Origin: Shuttleworthella satelles DSM 14600
Lineage (GTDB): Bacteria; Bacillota; Clostridia; Lachnospirales; Lachnospiraceae
Length of the DNA: 64,000 bases
Assembly (NCBI RefSeq): GCF_000160115.1
Contig: NZ_GG665867.1
Location: forward strand, 186,001-250,000
Reading direction: 5' to 3'
Shown: positions 17,485-29,773 of the stretch, in pieces
Position numbering within the stretch: position 1 is the stretch's first letter
Layout: each line of letters begins with the position of its first letter
Notes under the pieces: model-generated
Database searches by the model: none
What the model saw: only the letters and a program-made list of their open reading frames with translations
Told to the model about the DNA's origin: nothing
Position numbers and translations under genes: made by a program

Positions 17485-18084
17485 CTATAAATCCCGCCTT
17501 CCATCCAGGGCCCGGAGCAGAGTCACCTCGTCAATATACTCCAGGTCTCCACCGACCGGAACTCCGGAGGCAATTCTAGTCACACGGATTCCGGTTGGCT
17601 TGATCAGCTTACTGATATACATGGCCGTCGCCTCTCCCTCCAGAGAGGAATTCGTCGCGATAATCACCTCTTCCACATCCTCTTTCTGCAGACGGACAAA
17701 GAGCTCCTTCATGCGGATATCCGCCGGTCCGATCCCCTGCATGGGTGAGATCGCCCCGTGCAAAACATGATAGACTCCCTCATACTTCCCCGTCTTCTCA
17801 TAGGCCGCCAGATCGCGGGTGGACTCCACCACCATGATCTGCCTGTGGTTGCGCCTGTCTGAGGCACAGATGGGACAGATCTCCTGGTCGGTCAGTGTAA
17901 AACACTCCTTACAAAAGCGAACATTGGCCCGGGCGTCCATCAGGCTTTTCCCCAGCTGATCCACCTCTTCTTTTGGCATGCGCAGAATGTGGAAAGCCAA
18001 TCTCTGGGCGGATTTAGAGCCTATCCCCGGCAGCCTGGAGAGCGCCCCGATCAGCTGGCTGATTTCTCTGCTGTAGTATTCCAT
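17485..18084 (-). CDS. recR: Recombination mediator RecR
   Basis: It works with RecO/RecF to load RecA at gaps. The 199-residue length is exact for the family. It has the helix-hairpin-helix LSRLPGIGSKSAQRLA (about 13-30), the C4 zinc motif CKECFTLTDQEICPIC (about 58-73) and the Toprim domain beginning IMVVEST. The order dnaX-ybaB-recR is the classic one, with 12 nt between ybaB and recR. Confidence 0.97.
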   Translation of the reverse strand: MEYYSREISQLIGALSRLPGIGSKSAQRLAFHILRMPKEEVDQLGKSLMDARANVRFCKECFTLTDQEICPICASDRRNHRQIMVVESTRDLAAYEKTGKYEGVYHVLHGAISPMQGIGPADIRMKELFVRLQKEDVEEVIIATNSSLEGEATAMYISKLIKPTGIRVTRIASGVPVGGDLEYIDEVTLLRALDGRRDL

Positions 18085-18096
18085 GAACGCCTCTGA

Positions 18097-18426
18097 TCAG
18101 ATTCCAAAGCCGCCGGTAAAGCGGGACATGGACTGCTGCGAGAAGGAATCCACCTGCTTTAAGCCCTCATTGACAGCTGCCAGTATCAGATCCTGCAGCA
18201 TCTCCACATCCTCGGGATCTACTACCTCCCTGTCAATTTCTATGCTCTTCAGCTCTCTCTTCCCGCTGACAACGACACTGACCGCGCCGCCGCCGGCTGT
18301 CGCGGTGAAATCTCTCTCCTCCAGATCTGCCTGGGCCTGCTCCATCTGCTTTTGCATCTTCTGGGCCTGCTTCATCAGGTTATTCATGTTGCCGCCGCCG
18401 GGAAAACCGCCGCCTCTTCTTGCCAT
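18097..18426 (-). CDS. YbaB/EbfC nucleoid-associated protein
   Basis: A 109-residue dimeric DNA-binding protein. The Gly-rich start MARRGGGFPGGGNMNNL is followed by a Gln/Lys-rich helix (MKQAQKMQKQMEQAQADLE) and the conserved core TAGGGAVSVVVSG. The ATG at 18426 has GGAGG 5 nt upstream; a TTG start four codons earlier is rejected. It is coupled with dnaX and recR, in the usual order. Confidence 0.94.
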   Translation of the reverse strand: MARRGGGFPGGGNMNNLMKQAQKMQKQMEQAQADLEERDFTATAGGGAVSVVVSGKRELKSIEIDREVVDPEDVEMLQDLILAAVNEGLKQVDSFSQQSMSRFTGGFGI

Positions 18427-18471
18427 TGTGTCCTCCAATCCAGGATCTTAAAATCCTTTGAAATGCTTGTT

Positions 18472-20088
18472 TTAAAAGTCTTCTTCGACGAGTTCGACCC
18501 CGGCCGTTTTGGCAAAATAGTCAATCGCGTCGGTATACATCTGCTCCTTAGGTCGGCGGTCCTCATTGCCGACCACCTTGACCCTGACCTCCTTGCCGGT
18601 GGTCTCAGACAGGACTTGCCGCAATTCCTCCATGGTCTTAGCCTGCGTCATCTTCTTTCTGGCCAGGTTCTGATCAGGTGCCTCCACATCATAGACTAAA
18701 AGGAGCTCTCCCTCCTCGGAGACGGAGACCAGGGCCTTGCTCAGCATGGAAGCCAGCATGCGATCTTCCATAGCCGCTATCAGCTTCTTCCAGCTGCCTG
18801 CCAGCTGCCTGACCTCCTCCGGGACAGCCGCCGGCAGGTTCTTTTTTGCTGCCCTGACAGGAGCCTCCTGCGTCTGGCCGCTCATCTGACCGCCGGCATC
18901 CGATCTCTTACCCTCGGACGCTTGCGCGGGGATTCCTTCCTCCAGCTTCTCCTCCAGAGTCGTCAGCCGGTCAATCAGGGAATCATAGGAGGTCTCCATC
19001 TGGGGCTTACAGAGCTTGATCACAGCGATTTCGATCAGAATTCGCTTCTGACTGGCATAGCGGATCTGGCTGGAGAGATCGCTCAGGATACGAATATAGC
19101 GCATGAGGATCTCATCCTCAACCATCTGCGCCTCCTCCTGAAGCAGGGCCAGGTTGTCACTGGAGATGTCCAGGGCGTCTTCCATATGATCCCCGCTCTT
19201 TAACAGGAGCAGATTGCGCAGATACCAGGTGAAATCATTGACGAACTGAACCGGCTCTCTTCCCTCCGCGATAATCTCCCCTATCATGCGGATCGACTCT
19301 GTGACGTCTCTGCCAATGATCGCCCGCAGGAGGTGACTGAAGACATCCGTATCCACCGCTCCCAGGACCTTGAGCGTATCGTCATAGGTCAGCTTCTGCC
19401 CGAGGTAGAAGGCGATGCACTGATCCATAAGGGAGAGGGCATCCCGCATGGATCCGTCCGCTGCTCTGGCGATATAATCCACTGCCTTATCCTCAACTGC
19501 CAGCCCCTCTTCCTCCATGAGCTGGCGCAGGCGGCCGGCAATGGTCACCACGCTGATCCGATGGAAATCATAGCGCTGACAGCGAGAGAGGATCGTGATG
19601 GGGATCTTGTTGACCTCCGTAGTTGCCAGGATGAAAATGACATACTCCGGCGGCTCCTCCAGGGTCTTTAAGAGGGCATTATATGCCCCGGGAGAGAGCA
19701 TGTGAACCTCATCGATGATGTAGACCTTATAGCGGCCCTCCGTCGGCGGATAGGCCACCTCCTCGATGATCTCCCGGATATTGTTCACACCGTTATTGGA
19801 AGCCGCGTCGATCTCGATGACATTCATGGAGCTGCCGGCATTGATCGCCCTGCAAACGCTGCACTTGCCGCATGGACTGCCGTCAACGGGATGCTGGCAG
19901 TTGACTGCCCTGGCCAGGATTTTGGCGACGGTTGTCTTGCCGGTTCCCCGGGTCCCCGTGAAGAGATAGGCGTGGCCGATGCGGTCGTTCTTCAACTGGT
20001 TCTTCAGGGTTGTGACGATATGATCCTGCCCCTTGACGTCTTCGAAGGTCTGGGGCCGGAATTTGCGATAGAGCGCCTGATAGGCCAT
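18472..20088 (-). CDS. dnaX: DNA polymerase III subunits gamma/tau
   Basis: The clamp-loader ATPase of the replisome, 538 residues. The start MAYQALYRKFRPQTFEDV is the family signature. Walker A GTRGTGKTT lies near 45-53. A four-Cys zinc module (CQHP...CGKCSVC) follows, then DEVHMLS (Walker B) and the SRC sensor in LSRCQRYDF. The C-terminal tau region is Lys/Glu-rich. The ATG at 20088 follows AAAGGAG. A frameshift site for a short gamma form was not evident. Confidence 0.96.
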   Translation of the reverse strand: MAYQALYRKFRPQTFEDVKGQDHIVTTLKNQLKNDRIGHAYLFTGTRGTGKTTVAKILARAVNCQHPVDGSPCGKCSVCRAINAGSSMNVIEIDAASNNGVNNIREIIEEVAYPPTEGRYKVYIIDEVHMLSPGAYNALLKTLEEPPEYVIFILATTEVNKIPITILSRCQRYDFHRISVVTIAGRLRQLMEEEGLAVEDKAVDYIARAADGSMRDALSLMDQCIAFYLGQKLTYDDTLKVLGAVDTDVFSHLLRAIIGRDVTESIRMIGEIIAEGREPVQFVNDFTWYLRNLLLLKSGDHMEDALDISSDNLALLQEEAQMVEDEILMRYIRILSDLSSQIRYASQKRILIEIAVIKLCKPQMETSYDSLIDRLTTLEEKLEEGIPAQASEGKRSDAGGQMSGQTQEAPVRAAKKNLPAAVPEEVRQLAGSWKKLIAAMEDRMLASMLSKALVSVSEEGELLLVYDVEAPDQNLARKKMTQAKTMEELRQVLSETTGKEVRVKVVGNEDRRPKEQMYTDAIDYFAKTAGVELVEEDF

Positions 20089-20136
20089 GCCGGCTTCTCC
20101 TTTCCCTGTGTTTTCCGCAAACAACCTGGAACACTT

Positions 20137-20165
20137 ATTATAGATGATGAGAGGCTATGGCACAA
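20137..20165 (-). promoter_or_regulatory. Promoter of dnaX-ybaB-recR
   Basis: TTGTGC (20160-20165) and TATAAT (20137-20142) are separated by 17 bp, about 50 nt upstream of the dnaX start. Confidence 0.65.
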
Positions 20166-20245
20166 ACCATACGCTTCGTACGTATTCCTTTATCATGAAT
20201 CCTCGGCTTCTTTGCAAGCGCTTCTCCTCTTGCTTTCCCCTCAAT

Positions 20246-20549
20246 TCACCTGCTCGCCTGATAGATGGCCAGCATATCCTTCTCGCTCAGCTTTCTGGCA
20301 GAACCAATTGAGCCGCCTGCGCCAACCGCGCATTTGTGCGCCATATCCACCCAGACTCACGTAGGAAATCCCCGACGAATCCAACTGATCCTTCACCTTC
20401 TGCAGGAGACCAGAGTGGATGACGCTGCCCCCTCCATAGTGAATGAGCAGCTTCTTTCCGCCGAACTCCCAAACCAGATCGGTAAGCTGCTCCTCGGTAT
20501 TCCTTCCAAAGACAACCTTAGTCGGCGCATAAAACTTAAAATGATACAT
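20246..20549 (-). pseudogene. Iron-containing alcohol dehydrogenase, internally deleted remnant
   Basis: The start MYHFKFYAPTKVVFGRNTEEQL and the stretch LLIHYGGGSVIHSGLL match the N-terminus of Fe-dependent (group III) alcohol dehydrogenases. After about 66 residues (GISYVSLGG) the frame shifts. The next frame reads VDMAHKCAVGAGGSIGS then ARKLSEKDMLAIYQASR and stops at 20246, which resembles the extreme C-terminus of the same family. The central about 290 residues, including the metal-binding His residues, are missing. The ribosome site AGGAGG and a TATAAT box upstream (about 20680) are intact, so it decayed recently. In the original frame a 102-residue product would still be made. Confidence 0.8.
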
Positions 20550-20909
20550 AAAAACCTCCTGACTTATGTGCCGTGGCGACACCTCGCGAACTCACCTGCC
20601 AGCGCGAAGGCGTCTTAAAAATCACGCCTGGTCTCAAGAAGATTTTACAACTGAAAGCTAACGTTAACGCAAGAATTATAATAAAAAGTATGCCTTCTTC
20701 CGCACGCTCTCCCGGTATGATATGACAGCCGCGGAGAATCCGGTTCGCCGGCATTCTGATTGTTATAAAAAGATCCCCGGGCGCTCTGTTCGCAAACACC
20801 CGGGAACTTCCGCATACAACGCTCTATTGTTGATTTTTCAGGCCGATCATTCCAGCCCTTGACGAAGCCAAGGACTGAAATGCTCTCTGCCGTGATTTTC
20901 ATCGGCCCA
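20550..20909. promoter_or_regulatory. 360-bp intergenic region, promoter of ADH remnant
   Basis: No gene is seen. A leftward TATAAT box at about 20680, with no good -35, probably served the alcohol dehydrogenase. Just downstream of it is a near-palindrome around TAACGTTA (about 20660), a possible operator. The half nearer ntpD shows no clear terminator. Confidence 0.4.
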
Positions 20910-21578
20910 TCAGGAAGCTCTCTCCTTCTTCTTCGCCTCTCTGGCCTGTTTTAAGACCATGTCCTTAACCTTCATCAGGCGAACCTGAGTAGACCTCTCA
21001 TTCTCGTCCAGCTTCATGGAAATGGTCCTGATATTCTCCTGCGCCTCCGGAATAATAACATGCTCTAAGGCGTTAACCCTCCGTCTGGTGCGCTCGATCT
21101 CGGCTGCCATCAGCTGACAGGCCTTCTCCCGCTCCGCCAGGCGAAGCATATCCTCCGTCAGATCCGCCAGCTCTCTGACCGCCGAATCCAGTTCCCCGGA
21201 AGTAAAGGCGAAGCCATAGGCGTAGATGTCATTGGGATCGCTGGTGCGCATGTCGATCTCATATTGGGGAATATCGACAGACATGACGTTTCGCCTGGAG
21301 CTCTTTAAGCAGATCTCCTGCTTGGGAGCCATCAGAGCCTCCTTGAGAAGCTCCTCCGACATCCCCGCCCTGGCTAAGACCAGGCCGGCATTGGCCTTTT
21401 TGATCCCCTCTTCCACCTTCAGGCGCAGATCCATGTTTTCGCGAACCTGGTCCAAAAATTCCCGCATCAGCTCGTCTCTCTTATCCTTGAGCAGACGATG
21501 GCCCTTAACGGCGGTCGCAAGCTTCTGCTTCTGCCGGGTCAGCTCCATTCGCGTGGGATTCACATTCGTTCCCGCCAT
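20910..21578 (-). CDS. ntpD: V-type ATPase subunit D (central stalk)
   Basis: A 222-residue coiled-coil rotor shaft connecting the A3B3 head to the ring. It begins MAGTNVNPTRMELTRQKQKLATAVKGHRLLKDKRDELM, the conserved N-terminal helix, and ends in a basic helix. It is the last gene of the operon, 82 nt after ntpB. Length is usual. Confidence 0.95.
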   Translation of the reverse strand: MAGTNVNPTRMELTRQKQKLATAVKGHRLLKDKRDELMREFLDQVRENMDLRLKVEEGIKKANAGLVLARAGMSEELLKEALMAPKQEICLKSSRRNVMSVDIPQYEIDMRTSDPNDIYAYGFAFTSGELDSAVRELADLTEDMLRLAEREKACQLMAAEIERTRRRVNALEHVIIPEAQENIRTISMKLDENERSTQVRLMKVKDMVLKQAREAKKKERAS

Positions 21579-21660
21579 CTATTTATCCTTCCTCAATCCA
21601 CTCCGAGGAGCGGCCCTGTCTGATGAGATGCGCACTCCGCCGGTGGAATCCCCGGCGACT

Positions 21661-23031
21661 CTACTTCTCGTAATACTTATCCAGCATATCGTCGCTGATT
21701 CGCTTGAGCTCCGACCTTGGGAGCAGGCGCAGCAAATCCCAGCCCAGATCCAGGGTCTCCTCAATGGACCGGTCGGTCTGATATCCCTGGGAGATATAGC
21801 GGCTTTCGAATTCATCCGCGAACCTGGCATAGAGCAGGTCCATCTCTGTCAGGGCCGCCTCGCCCAGAATCACCATCAGTTCCTTGGCGTCCTTACCCCT
21901 GGCATAAGCAGCAAAGAGCTGGTTCATCGTCGCCGCGTGGTCCTCACGGGTCTTGTCGGCTCCGATTCCCTTGTCCTTCAGACGGGACAGGGAGGGCATG
22001 ACATCCACAGGGGGGGTAATTCCCCTGCGGTAGAGATCACGGCTCAAAATAATCTGTCCCTCCGTGATATACCCGGTCAGATCGGGAATGGGATGAGTCT
22101 TGTCATCCTCCGGCATGGACAGGATGGGAATCATCGTAATCGATCCCTTGTGCCCCCGCAGGCGGCCGGCTCTCTCATACATGGTCGCCAGGTCCGTGTA
22201 CATGTAACCGGGGTAACCACGGCGGCCGGGAACCTCCTTGCGGGCCGCTGACACCTCGCGCAGGGCGTCCGCGTAGTTGGTGATATCCGTCATGATGACA
22301 AGGACATGCATGTCCTTCTCAAAGGCCAGATATTCCGCGGCGGTCAGGGCCATACGGGGGGTGGAAATACGCTCGACGGCCGGATCATTGGCCAGATTGA
22401 CAAAGAGAACCGTCCGGTCAATGGCCCCGGTCTGCCGGAAGGACTCCTGGAAGAAGTTAGCCTCCTCGAAGGTGATTCCCATCGCGGCGAAGACAACGGC
22501 AAAGGGCTCGTCAGTCCCGCGGACCCTGGCCTGACGGGCAATCTGGGCAGCCAGCTGCGCGTGGGGAAGACCGGAAGCCGAGAAGATGGGCAGCTTCTGT
22601 CCGCGAACCAGGGTGTTTAAGCCGTCGATGGATGAGACCCCGGTCTGAATGAACTCCGACGGGTACTGACGGGCCGCCGGATTCATGGGCAGACCGTTGA
22701 TGTCCATCCGTTTCTCCGGAAGGATCTGCGGCCCGTCGTCGATGGTCCGCCCCATACCGTCGAAGACGCGGCCCAGCATGTCCTCGGACACGCCCAGCTC
22801 CAGAGACTTGCCCAGAAAGCGGACCTTGGAATTGGACAGGTTGATTCCGGTTGCGGTCTCAAAGAGCTGTACCAGGGCGTTTGACCCGTCGATCTCCAGG
22901 ACCTTGCAGCGGCGGATGCTTCCGTCCGCCAGCTCGATCTCGCCCATCTCATTATAGCTGACGCCTGATACCCCCTGTACCAGCATCAGAGGTCCGGCGA
23001 CTTCCTCTATCGTGCGATATTCCTTCGCCAT
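21661..23031 (-). CDS. ntpB: V-type ATPase subunit B (non-catalytic)
   Basis: A 456-residue regulatory subunit of the A3B3 hexamer. It shows the family start [15 protein letters not shown] and the [16 protein letters not shown] region, where catalytic subunits would have a Walker A loop. [23 protein letters not shown] follows, as in other B subunits. It starts 3 nt after ntpA ends. Confidence 0.96.
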   Translation of the reverse strand: MAKEYRTIEEVAGPLMLVQGVSGVSYNEMGEIELADGSIRRCKVLEIDGSNALVQLFETATGINLSNSKVRFLGKSLELGVSEDMLGRVFDGMGRTIDDGPQILPEKRMDINGLPMNPAARQYPSEFIQTGVSSIDGLNTLVRGQKLPIFSASGLPHAQLAAQIARQARVRGTDEPFAVVFAAMGITFEEANFFQESFRQTGAIDRTVLFVNLANDPAVERISTPRMALTAAEYLAFEKDMHVLVIMTDITNYADALREVSAARKEVPGRRGYPGYMYTDLATMYERAGRLRGHKGSITMIPILSMPEDDKTHPIPDLTGYITEGQIILSRDLYRRGITPPVDVMPSLSRLKDKGIGADKTREDHAATMNQLFAAYARGKDAKELMVILGEAALTEMDLLYARFADEFESRYISQGYQTDRSIEETLDLGWDLLRLLPRSELKRISDDMLDKYYEK

Positions 23032-23034
23032 AAT

Positions 23035-24804
23035 TTAGTCCTCCTTGTCCTGGGTCAGCGTGGCGATCTCGGTGGCCAGAGCCTCCTGAACCGAGCTGTA
23101 CTCCTCCGCGATATCGCTCTCCTTCGTATACTTGAAACGGCCGATCCGCTCGCGGACCTGCATGCTGACGATATCTTCAATATTGGCTCCGGCCTTCAGG
23201 GCCTTGCTCCCCTCCTCGTAGAAGGCGTATACCAGCTTCATCATGTCGTACTGCTTGGGCAGAGAGGTATAGGTGTCGATCTCATCGAAGGAATTCTGGT
23301 GCAGGAAGTCCTCGCGGATACTTCTGGCCGCCTCCATCTTCAGGCGGTCCTGGGGCGAGAGGGCATCCATTCCGACCATCTTTACGATCTCATTGAGCGA
23401 GGCCTCCTCTGTCAAAAGGGACATCAGATTCTGCCGGACCTGCATCCAGTCCGACTTGACGTTCTCATTGAACCAGGGCTCCATATCATCCAGGTAGTTG
23501 GAGTAGGAATTCAGCCAGTTGATGGCCGGGAAATGTCTCTGATAGGCCAGGTTGGCGTCCAGTCCCCAGAAGACCTTGACAATGCGCAGGGTCGCCTGGG
23601 AGACAGGCTCGGAAATATCTCCTCCCGGAGGAGAAACGGCTCCGATGGCGGACAGCTGTCCCTCGCGTCCCTCCCTGCCGAGAGAAATCACCCGGCCGGC
23701 CCGCTCGTAGAACTGAGCCAGACGGGATCCCAGATAAGCGGGATAGCCCTCCTCACCCGGCATTTCCTCCAGGCGCCCGGACATCTCGCGCAGGGCCTCT
23801 GCCCAGCGGGAGGTGGAATCCGCCATCAGGGCGACAGAGTAACCCATATCGCGGAAGTACTCCGCGATGGTAATTCCCGTGTAGATCGAAGCCTCGCGCG
23901 CCGCAACGGGCATATCAGAAGTGTTGGCGATCAGAACGGTCCTCTTCATCAGGGACTCCCCGGTCTTGGGGTCAACCAGCTCGGGGAACTCGTTCAAAAC
24001 GTCTGTCATCTCATTGCCGCGCTCACCGCAGCCGATATAGACCACAATATCCGCCTCGGCCCACTTGGCCAGCTGGTGCTGGGTGACAGTCTTTCCGGAG
24101 CCGAAGGGGCCGGGGATCGCTGCCACACCGCCCTTGGCAATGGGGAAGAAGGCGTCGATGACCCGCTGTCCCGTCACCAGAGGCATATTGGGAGCCAGCT
24201 TCCTGGCATAGGGGCGCTGACGGCGGACAGGCCATTTCTGAACCATGGTCACATCCACGTCTCCCGCATCCGTCTCAATGACCGCGATCGTCTCCCGGAT
24301 GGTATGCTGTCCGGACTCAATGCGCTTGATCCTCCCGGAAAGGCGGTAAGGAACCATGATCTTCTGCGTGACGACCGCCGTCTCCTCAACCGTGCCGATG
24401 ATATCGCCGGCCTCCACCTCGTCTCCTACAGAGACCGTCGGGACAAAGTTCCAGACCTTCTCCTCGTCCAGAGCAGGTACCTGTACCCCCCGGTGGAGGA
24501 GATCAGACCCGGACACCTCCCTGATCTTGTTGAGGGGACGCTGAATCCCATCGTAGATGGAGCCGATCAGACCCGGCCCCAGATCGACCGACATGGGCAT
24601 CCCGGTCGACTCCACAGGCTGGCCGGGGCCAAGTCCCTGGGTCTCCTCATATACCTGAATGGAGGCCTCGTCTCCATGCATCTCAATGATCTCTCCGATC
24701 AGATGCTCATCGCTGACGCGAACCACGTCAGACATGTTGGCATCGCGCATTCCGGTCGCGATAACCAGAGGTCCCGCAACCTTCTTGATCACTCCAGTGC
24801 TCAT
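23035..24804 (-). CDS. ntpA: V-type ATPase catalytic subunit A
   Basis: A 589-residue catalytic subunit. Walker A is [11 protein letters not shown] near residue 230. The A-subunit-specific non-homologous insert lies about 110-200 and the [11 protein letters not shown] motif follows the P-loop. The [17 protein letters not shown] segment is conserved. It sits between ntpG and ntpB in the standard order. Direction (ATP synthesis or ion pumping) cannot be told from this gene. Confidence 0.97.
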   Translation of the reverse strand: MSTGVIKKVAGPLVIATGMRDANMSDVVRVSDEHLIGEIIEMHGDEASIQVYEETQGLGPGQPVESTGMPMSVDLGPGLIGSIYDGIQRPLNKIREVSGSDLLHRGVQVPALDEEKVWNFVPTVSVGDEVEAGDIIGTVEETAVVTQKIMVPYRLSGRIKRIESGQHTIRETIAVIETDAGDVDVTMVQKWPVRRQRPYARKLAPNMPLVTGQRVIDAFFPIAKGGVAAIPGPFGSGKTVTQHQLAKWAEADIVVYIGCGERGNEMTDVLNEFPELVDPKTGESLMKRTVLIANTSDMPVAAREASIYTGITIAEYFRDMGYSVALMADSTSRWAEALREMSGRLEEMPGEEGYPAYLGSRLAQFYERAGRVISLGREGREGQLSAIGAVSPPGGDISEPVSQATLRIVKVFWGLDANLAYQRHFPAINWLNSYSNYLDDMEPWFNENVKSDWMQVRQNLMSLLTEEASLNEIVKMVGMDALSPQDRLKMEAARSIREDFLHQNSFDEIDTYTSLPKQYDMMKLVYAFYEEGSKALKAGANIEDIVSMQVRERIGRFKYTKESDIAEEYSSVQEALATEIATLTQDKED

Positions 24805-24825
24805 CGCACGCCTCGCTTTCCTGTC

Positions 24826-25146
24826 TTAATTCTGGGAGAAGAGAATGTCGCTTCCGACCGCCTGCTCCACAGACCTCTTCACCGCGTCGACACCGACTTT
24901 TGTATCCCCGCTGATCCCGGGAATCGGAACGATCGCCGGGCTGACTCTCTCTCTGTATTCTTCGATTGTCTCTGCAAGCTCCAGACAGACCGCCTCGGTG
25001 ATGTAGATGATGCCGTACCCGCTCTGGGCAAGCCTGCGCAGGGTGCCGGCAGGATCCTCGTCCTCATCCGTGGGAAAGAGCTCCATTCCCAGGGCCCCGA
25101 AGCCGTAAATGCTGTCGTAATCTCCCATGACCGCTATCTTATCCAT
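24826..25146 (-). CDS. ntpG: V-type ATPase subunit F (central stalk; NtpG)
   Basis: A 106-residue protein beginning MDKIAVMGDYDSIYGFGALG, the V-ATPase F signature. The YGIIYITEAVC stretch and the P-x-P-G turn (IVPIPGISG) follow. Its ATG overlaps the ntpC stop by 8 nt, indicating translational coupling. A longer frame starting inside ntpC is not used. Confidence 0.92.
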   Translation of the reverse strand: MDKIAVMGDYDSIYGFGALGMELFPTDEDEDPAGTLRRLAQSGYGIIYITEAVCLELAETIEEYRERVSPAIVPIPGISGDTKVGVDAVKRSVEQAVGSDILFSQN

Positions 25147-26113
25147 ACATCTCACGCACCCTTCCGCGAATTGCCTCCTCCGGGAAACCATTGGCCTTAG
25201 CCGTCAGCAGAATGCGAACGCTCTTGATCTCATTCTCCTTAGCCAGATAATAGGCCACAAGAGGGCCGACCGAAATTGTATTGGTCTTCTGGGGCTTCAA
25301 TGTCTCGATCAGGCGATTGTCGCACCAGCGGTCAAACGCCGACGGGCCCTCCTCAATCGCGTCCGCGGCCTGTCCGTATCCCGCGCCCCTCAGGAAAGTA
25401 AGAAGTTCCTCACTCCCCCGGCTGGCCGCGTCAGCCAGAGCAGAGACGGAAATACTGTCGCATTCTGCCAGCCCCTCCCTGAGGAAGCGAAGGCTCTTTC
25501 CCGTCCTGGCCGCCCGGTAGGCAATGCGGATGTCCGTCACCGCGACGGTCATTTCCTCGTATGCCCGGATCAGGCTGCTGCCGTTCTTTCGGCCGATTTC
25601 CATCATGGCATCCAGGCAGGCCCGGTCAACCATCAGATCACAGATCTGTCCGTCCTGGGTAGACGCCATGGTCTCATAGGCCTCCGCGGCGACCTTTTGC
25701 ATATCCTCCGGAAGCGCCCGGTAGTCCTTCTCCCGAAGCAGCTCAAGAAGTCTCTCTCTGCCAAAATCCTCTAATTCGTAGTAGGCCCCTGCCACACGGA
25801 CCTCTGTGCAGAGTTCCTTAATCGCGGCCTTTAAGTTGTGAAAGTAACGGGGATAGGTCAGGATCCGAAAGATCTCCGGATCCACCTTGAGCTCCCGCAT
25901 CAGGTCCAGGGTCTTCGACGCTTCCGCCGCCAGAAGACGGTCGGGATCCTGCTGGCTCCCGTCGCCCCAGCCCCTGTCCAAAAGGTAGGCCACGACCGCA
26001 GGCACATCTTTCAGACTGATCATGGCGCTGATGTCATCGTCACTGAGCAAATGCTTCTCCAGCACGCGGATTCTGGCTACCGCAAAGGTATATTCCACAT
26101 CCCTCATAGACAC
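25139..26113 (-). CDS. ntpC: V-type ATPase subunit C (subunit d homologue)
   Basis: A 324-residue, mostly helical protein that couples the central stalk to the K ring. It begins MSMRDVEYTFAVARIRVLEKHLL. The pattern of three repeated helical units and conserved terminus (ILLTAKANGFPEEAIRGRVREMY) fits the family. It follows ntpE with no gap and overlaps ntpG. Confidence 0.92.
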   Translation of the reverse strand: MSMRDVEYTFAVARIRVLEKHLLSDDDISAMISLKDVPAVVAYLLDRGWGDGSQQDPDRLLAAEASKTLDLMRELKVDPEIFRILTYPRYFHNLKAAIKELCTEVRVAGAYYELEDFGRERLLELLREKDYRALPEDMQKVAAEAYETMASTQDGQICDLMVDRACLDAMMEIGRKNGSSLIRAYEEMTVAVTDIRIAYRAARTGKSLRFLREGLAECDSISVSALADAASRGSEELLTFLRGAGYGQAADAIEEGPSAFDRWCDNRLIETLKPQKTNTISVGPLVAYYLAKENEIKSVRILLTAKANGFPEEAIRGRVREMYG

Positions 26114-26707
26114 TTACTCCTGCCACAGAATCGCGGAGACCGCGTCCTGCATCTGCTCATACCGCTCCGCGAAAATCGCCTTCAGCGTACAGTTCTCGTC
26201 AATTCCTCCGAAATCAAGGACAAAACCGTTGGTGACCGACGCATCAGCCGCAATCGTCAGGTCGGCTCCCGCTTCCCCTGCCCTCTTCTCAATCGACGTT
26301 CTGACCTCCTTTGGCATGCGGTCCAGATCCCTCTGAGAGAAGCAGATCCTCCCCTTCTCCGGACGGATATGGGTGTCCAGAAGAGAGAGCACCATCTGCC
26401 AGTAGGACTCCTGGTCTTCATTGGCCAGCTGATCGTAAGCTTCCGCAATCAGGCCTGAGACCGCATCCTGTTTTCGGCGAAGGATTTCCTGTCTTCTGAG
26501 CATCTCCTGCCTCGACGCCAGGCGAACCTGTCCCGCCGCTCTGATGCGCTCACAATCTCCCTCCGCCAGCCTGCGGATCGCATCCAGCTCTTCTGCGGAT
26601 TCTGCCGCCAGCTTCTTTGCGTCCGCCCTGGCATCCTCGATCAGGGCATCGGCCGCAGCCTGCGCCTCCTGCAGGATTTCAGATTGAATATTATCAATTC
26701 CTGCCAT
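26114..26707 (-). CDS. ntpE: V-type ATPase subunit E (peripheral stalk)
   Basis: A 197-residue stalk protein. The first about 100 residues are an Ala/Glu/Arg-rich coiled coil (ILQEAQAAADALIEDARADA) and the rest a small globular head ending GGFVLDFGGID-like NGFVLDFGGIDENCTLKAIF. The ATG at 26707 follows AGGAG. A 156-bp gap separates it from ntpK and shows no gene. Confidence 0.9.
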   Translation of the reverse strand: MAGIDNIQSEILQEAQAAADALIEDARADAKKLAAESAEELDAIRRLAEGDCERIRAAGQVRLASRQEMLRRQEILRRKQDAVSGLIAEAYDQLANEDQESYWQMVLSLLDTHIRPEKGRICFSQRDLDRMPKEVRTSIEKRAGEAGADLTIAADASVTNGFVLDFGGIDENCTLKAIFAERYEQMQDAVSAILWQE

Positions 26708-26863
26708 AGCTACTCCTGTCTTTACTCTGTCAAGCAACGGAAGATACGCTCTTCCTGCATTTCATTGCCATAAGCGATGGAATATTCGCCTGGCGAAACC
26801 CTCTCTCATGAGCAATCGAATGCGCTCTCTGCGGGGAATCCATTGTCATGAATGAAAAACTGC

Positions 26864-29354
<2,491 letters not shown>

Positions 29355-29366
29355 GGAACATCCTCC

Positions 29367-29663
29367 TTACTTCAGCGCCAGTCCGATCACGGCGTCGATC
29401 GCCGCTCTCCTCTGATCCTCCGGCAGTTTCCGGGTCTCTCCATCTGTCGAAGCAGGATGCTCCGCCGCAGCGGTCAGGGCATCGGCCGCTTTTTTGGCTT
29501 CCTTCCGATCAGAGTCAGCCTTCGCAAGCGCTTCCTCTTTCGCTCTGGCCGCGTCTTCCTCCGCCTGGCGGCGAATCTGCGCCGCCTGACGCCTGGCGGA
29601 GGCGACGATCTCATCGGCTTTGGCCTCCGCCTCTTTCACCTTGACAATCGCGTCTTCGATCAT
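29367..29663 (-). CDS. V-type ATPase peripheral stalk subunit G/H
   Basis: A 98-residue Ala/Glu/Lys-rich coiled coil (AEAKADEIVASARRQAAQI) in first position of the operon, the place of NtpF in Enterococcus hirae. It would pair with NtpE to form the stalk. The ATG at 29663 follows GAGGTGAGAGG; an earlier in-frame start is less likely. Identification rests on position and composition, since such coils are poorly conserved. Confidence 0.85.
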   Translation of the reverse strand: MIEDAIVKVKEAEAKADEIVASARRQAAQIRRQAEEDAARAKEEALAKADSDRKEAKKAADALTAAAEHPASTDGETRKLPEDQRRAAIDAVIGLALK

Positions 29664-29737
29664 CCTCTCACCTCTTTCTATTCCCACGTCAGCGGTTGAT
29701 TGAAGAGAACATCTCTCCCGAAAATTCCACGAGATTT

Positions 29738-29767
29738 ATTATATTCTACCTTATCCGTCCTCCGCAA
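29738..29767 (-). promoter_or_regulatory. Promoter of V-ATPase operon
   Basis: TTGCGG (29762-29767) and TATAAT (29738-29743) are separated by 18 bp. The start site would be about 65 nt upstream of the first ATPase gene. Confidence 0.65.
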
Positions 29768-29773
29768 CGGAAA

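Noticed and set aside
23299-25200. Plus-strand open frame of 633 codons opposite ntpA/ntpG
   Set aside because: It lies antisense to well-supported V-ATPase genes, is rich in Arg/His/Gly/Leu with no family similarity, and follows from codon bias of the real strand.
29688-29737. tRNA or other structured RNA in short gaps
   Set aside because: Gaps were scanned by eye for cloverleaf-like arms and a TTC-A motif; none was found in this or other intergenic regions.
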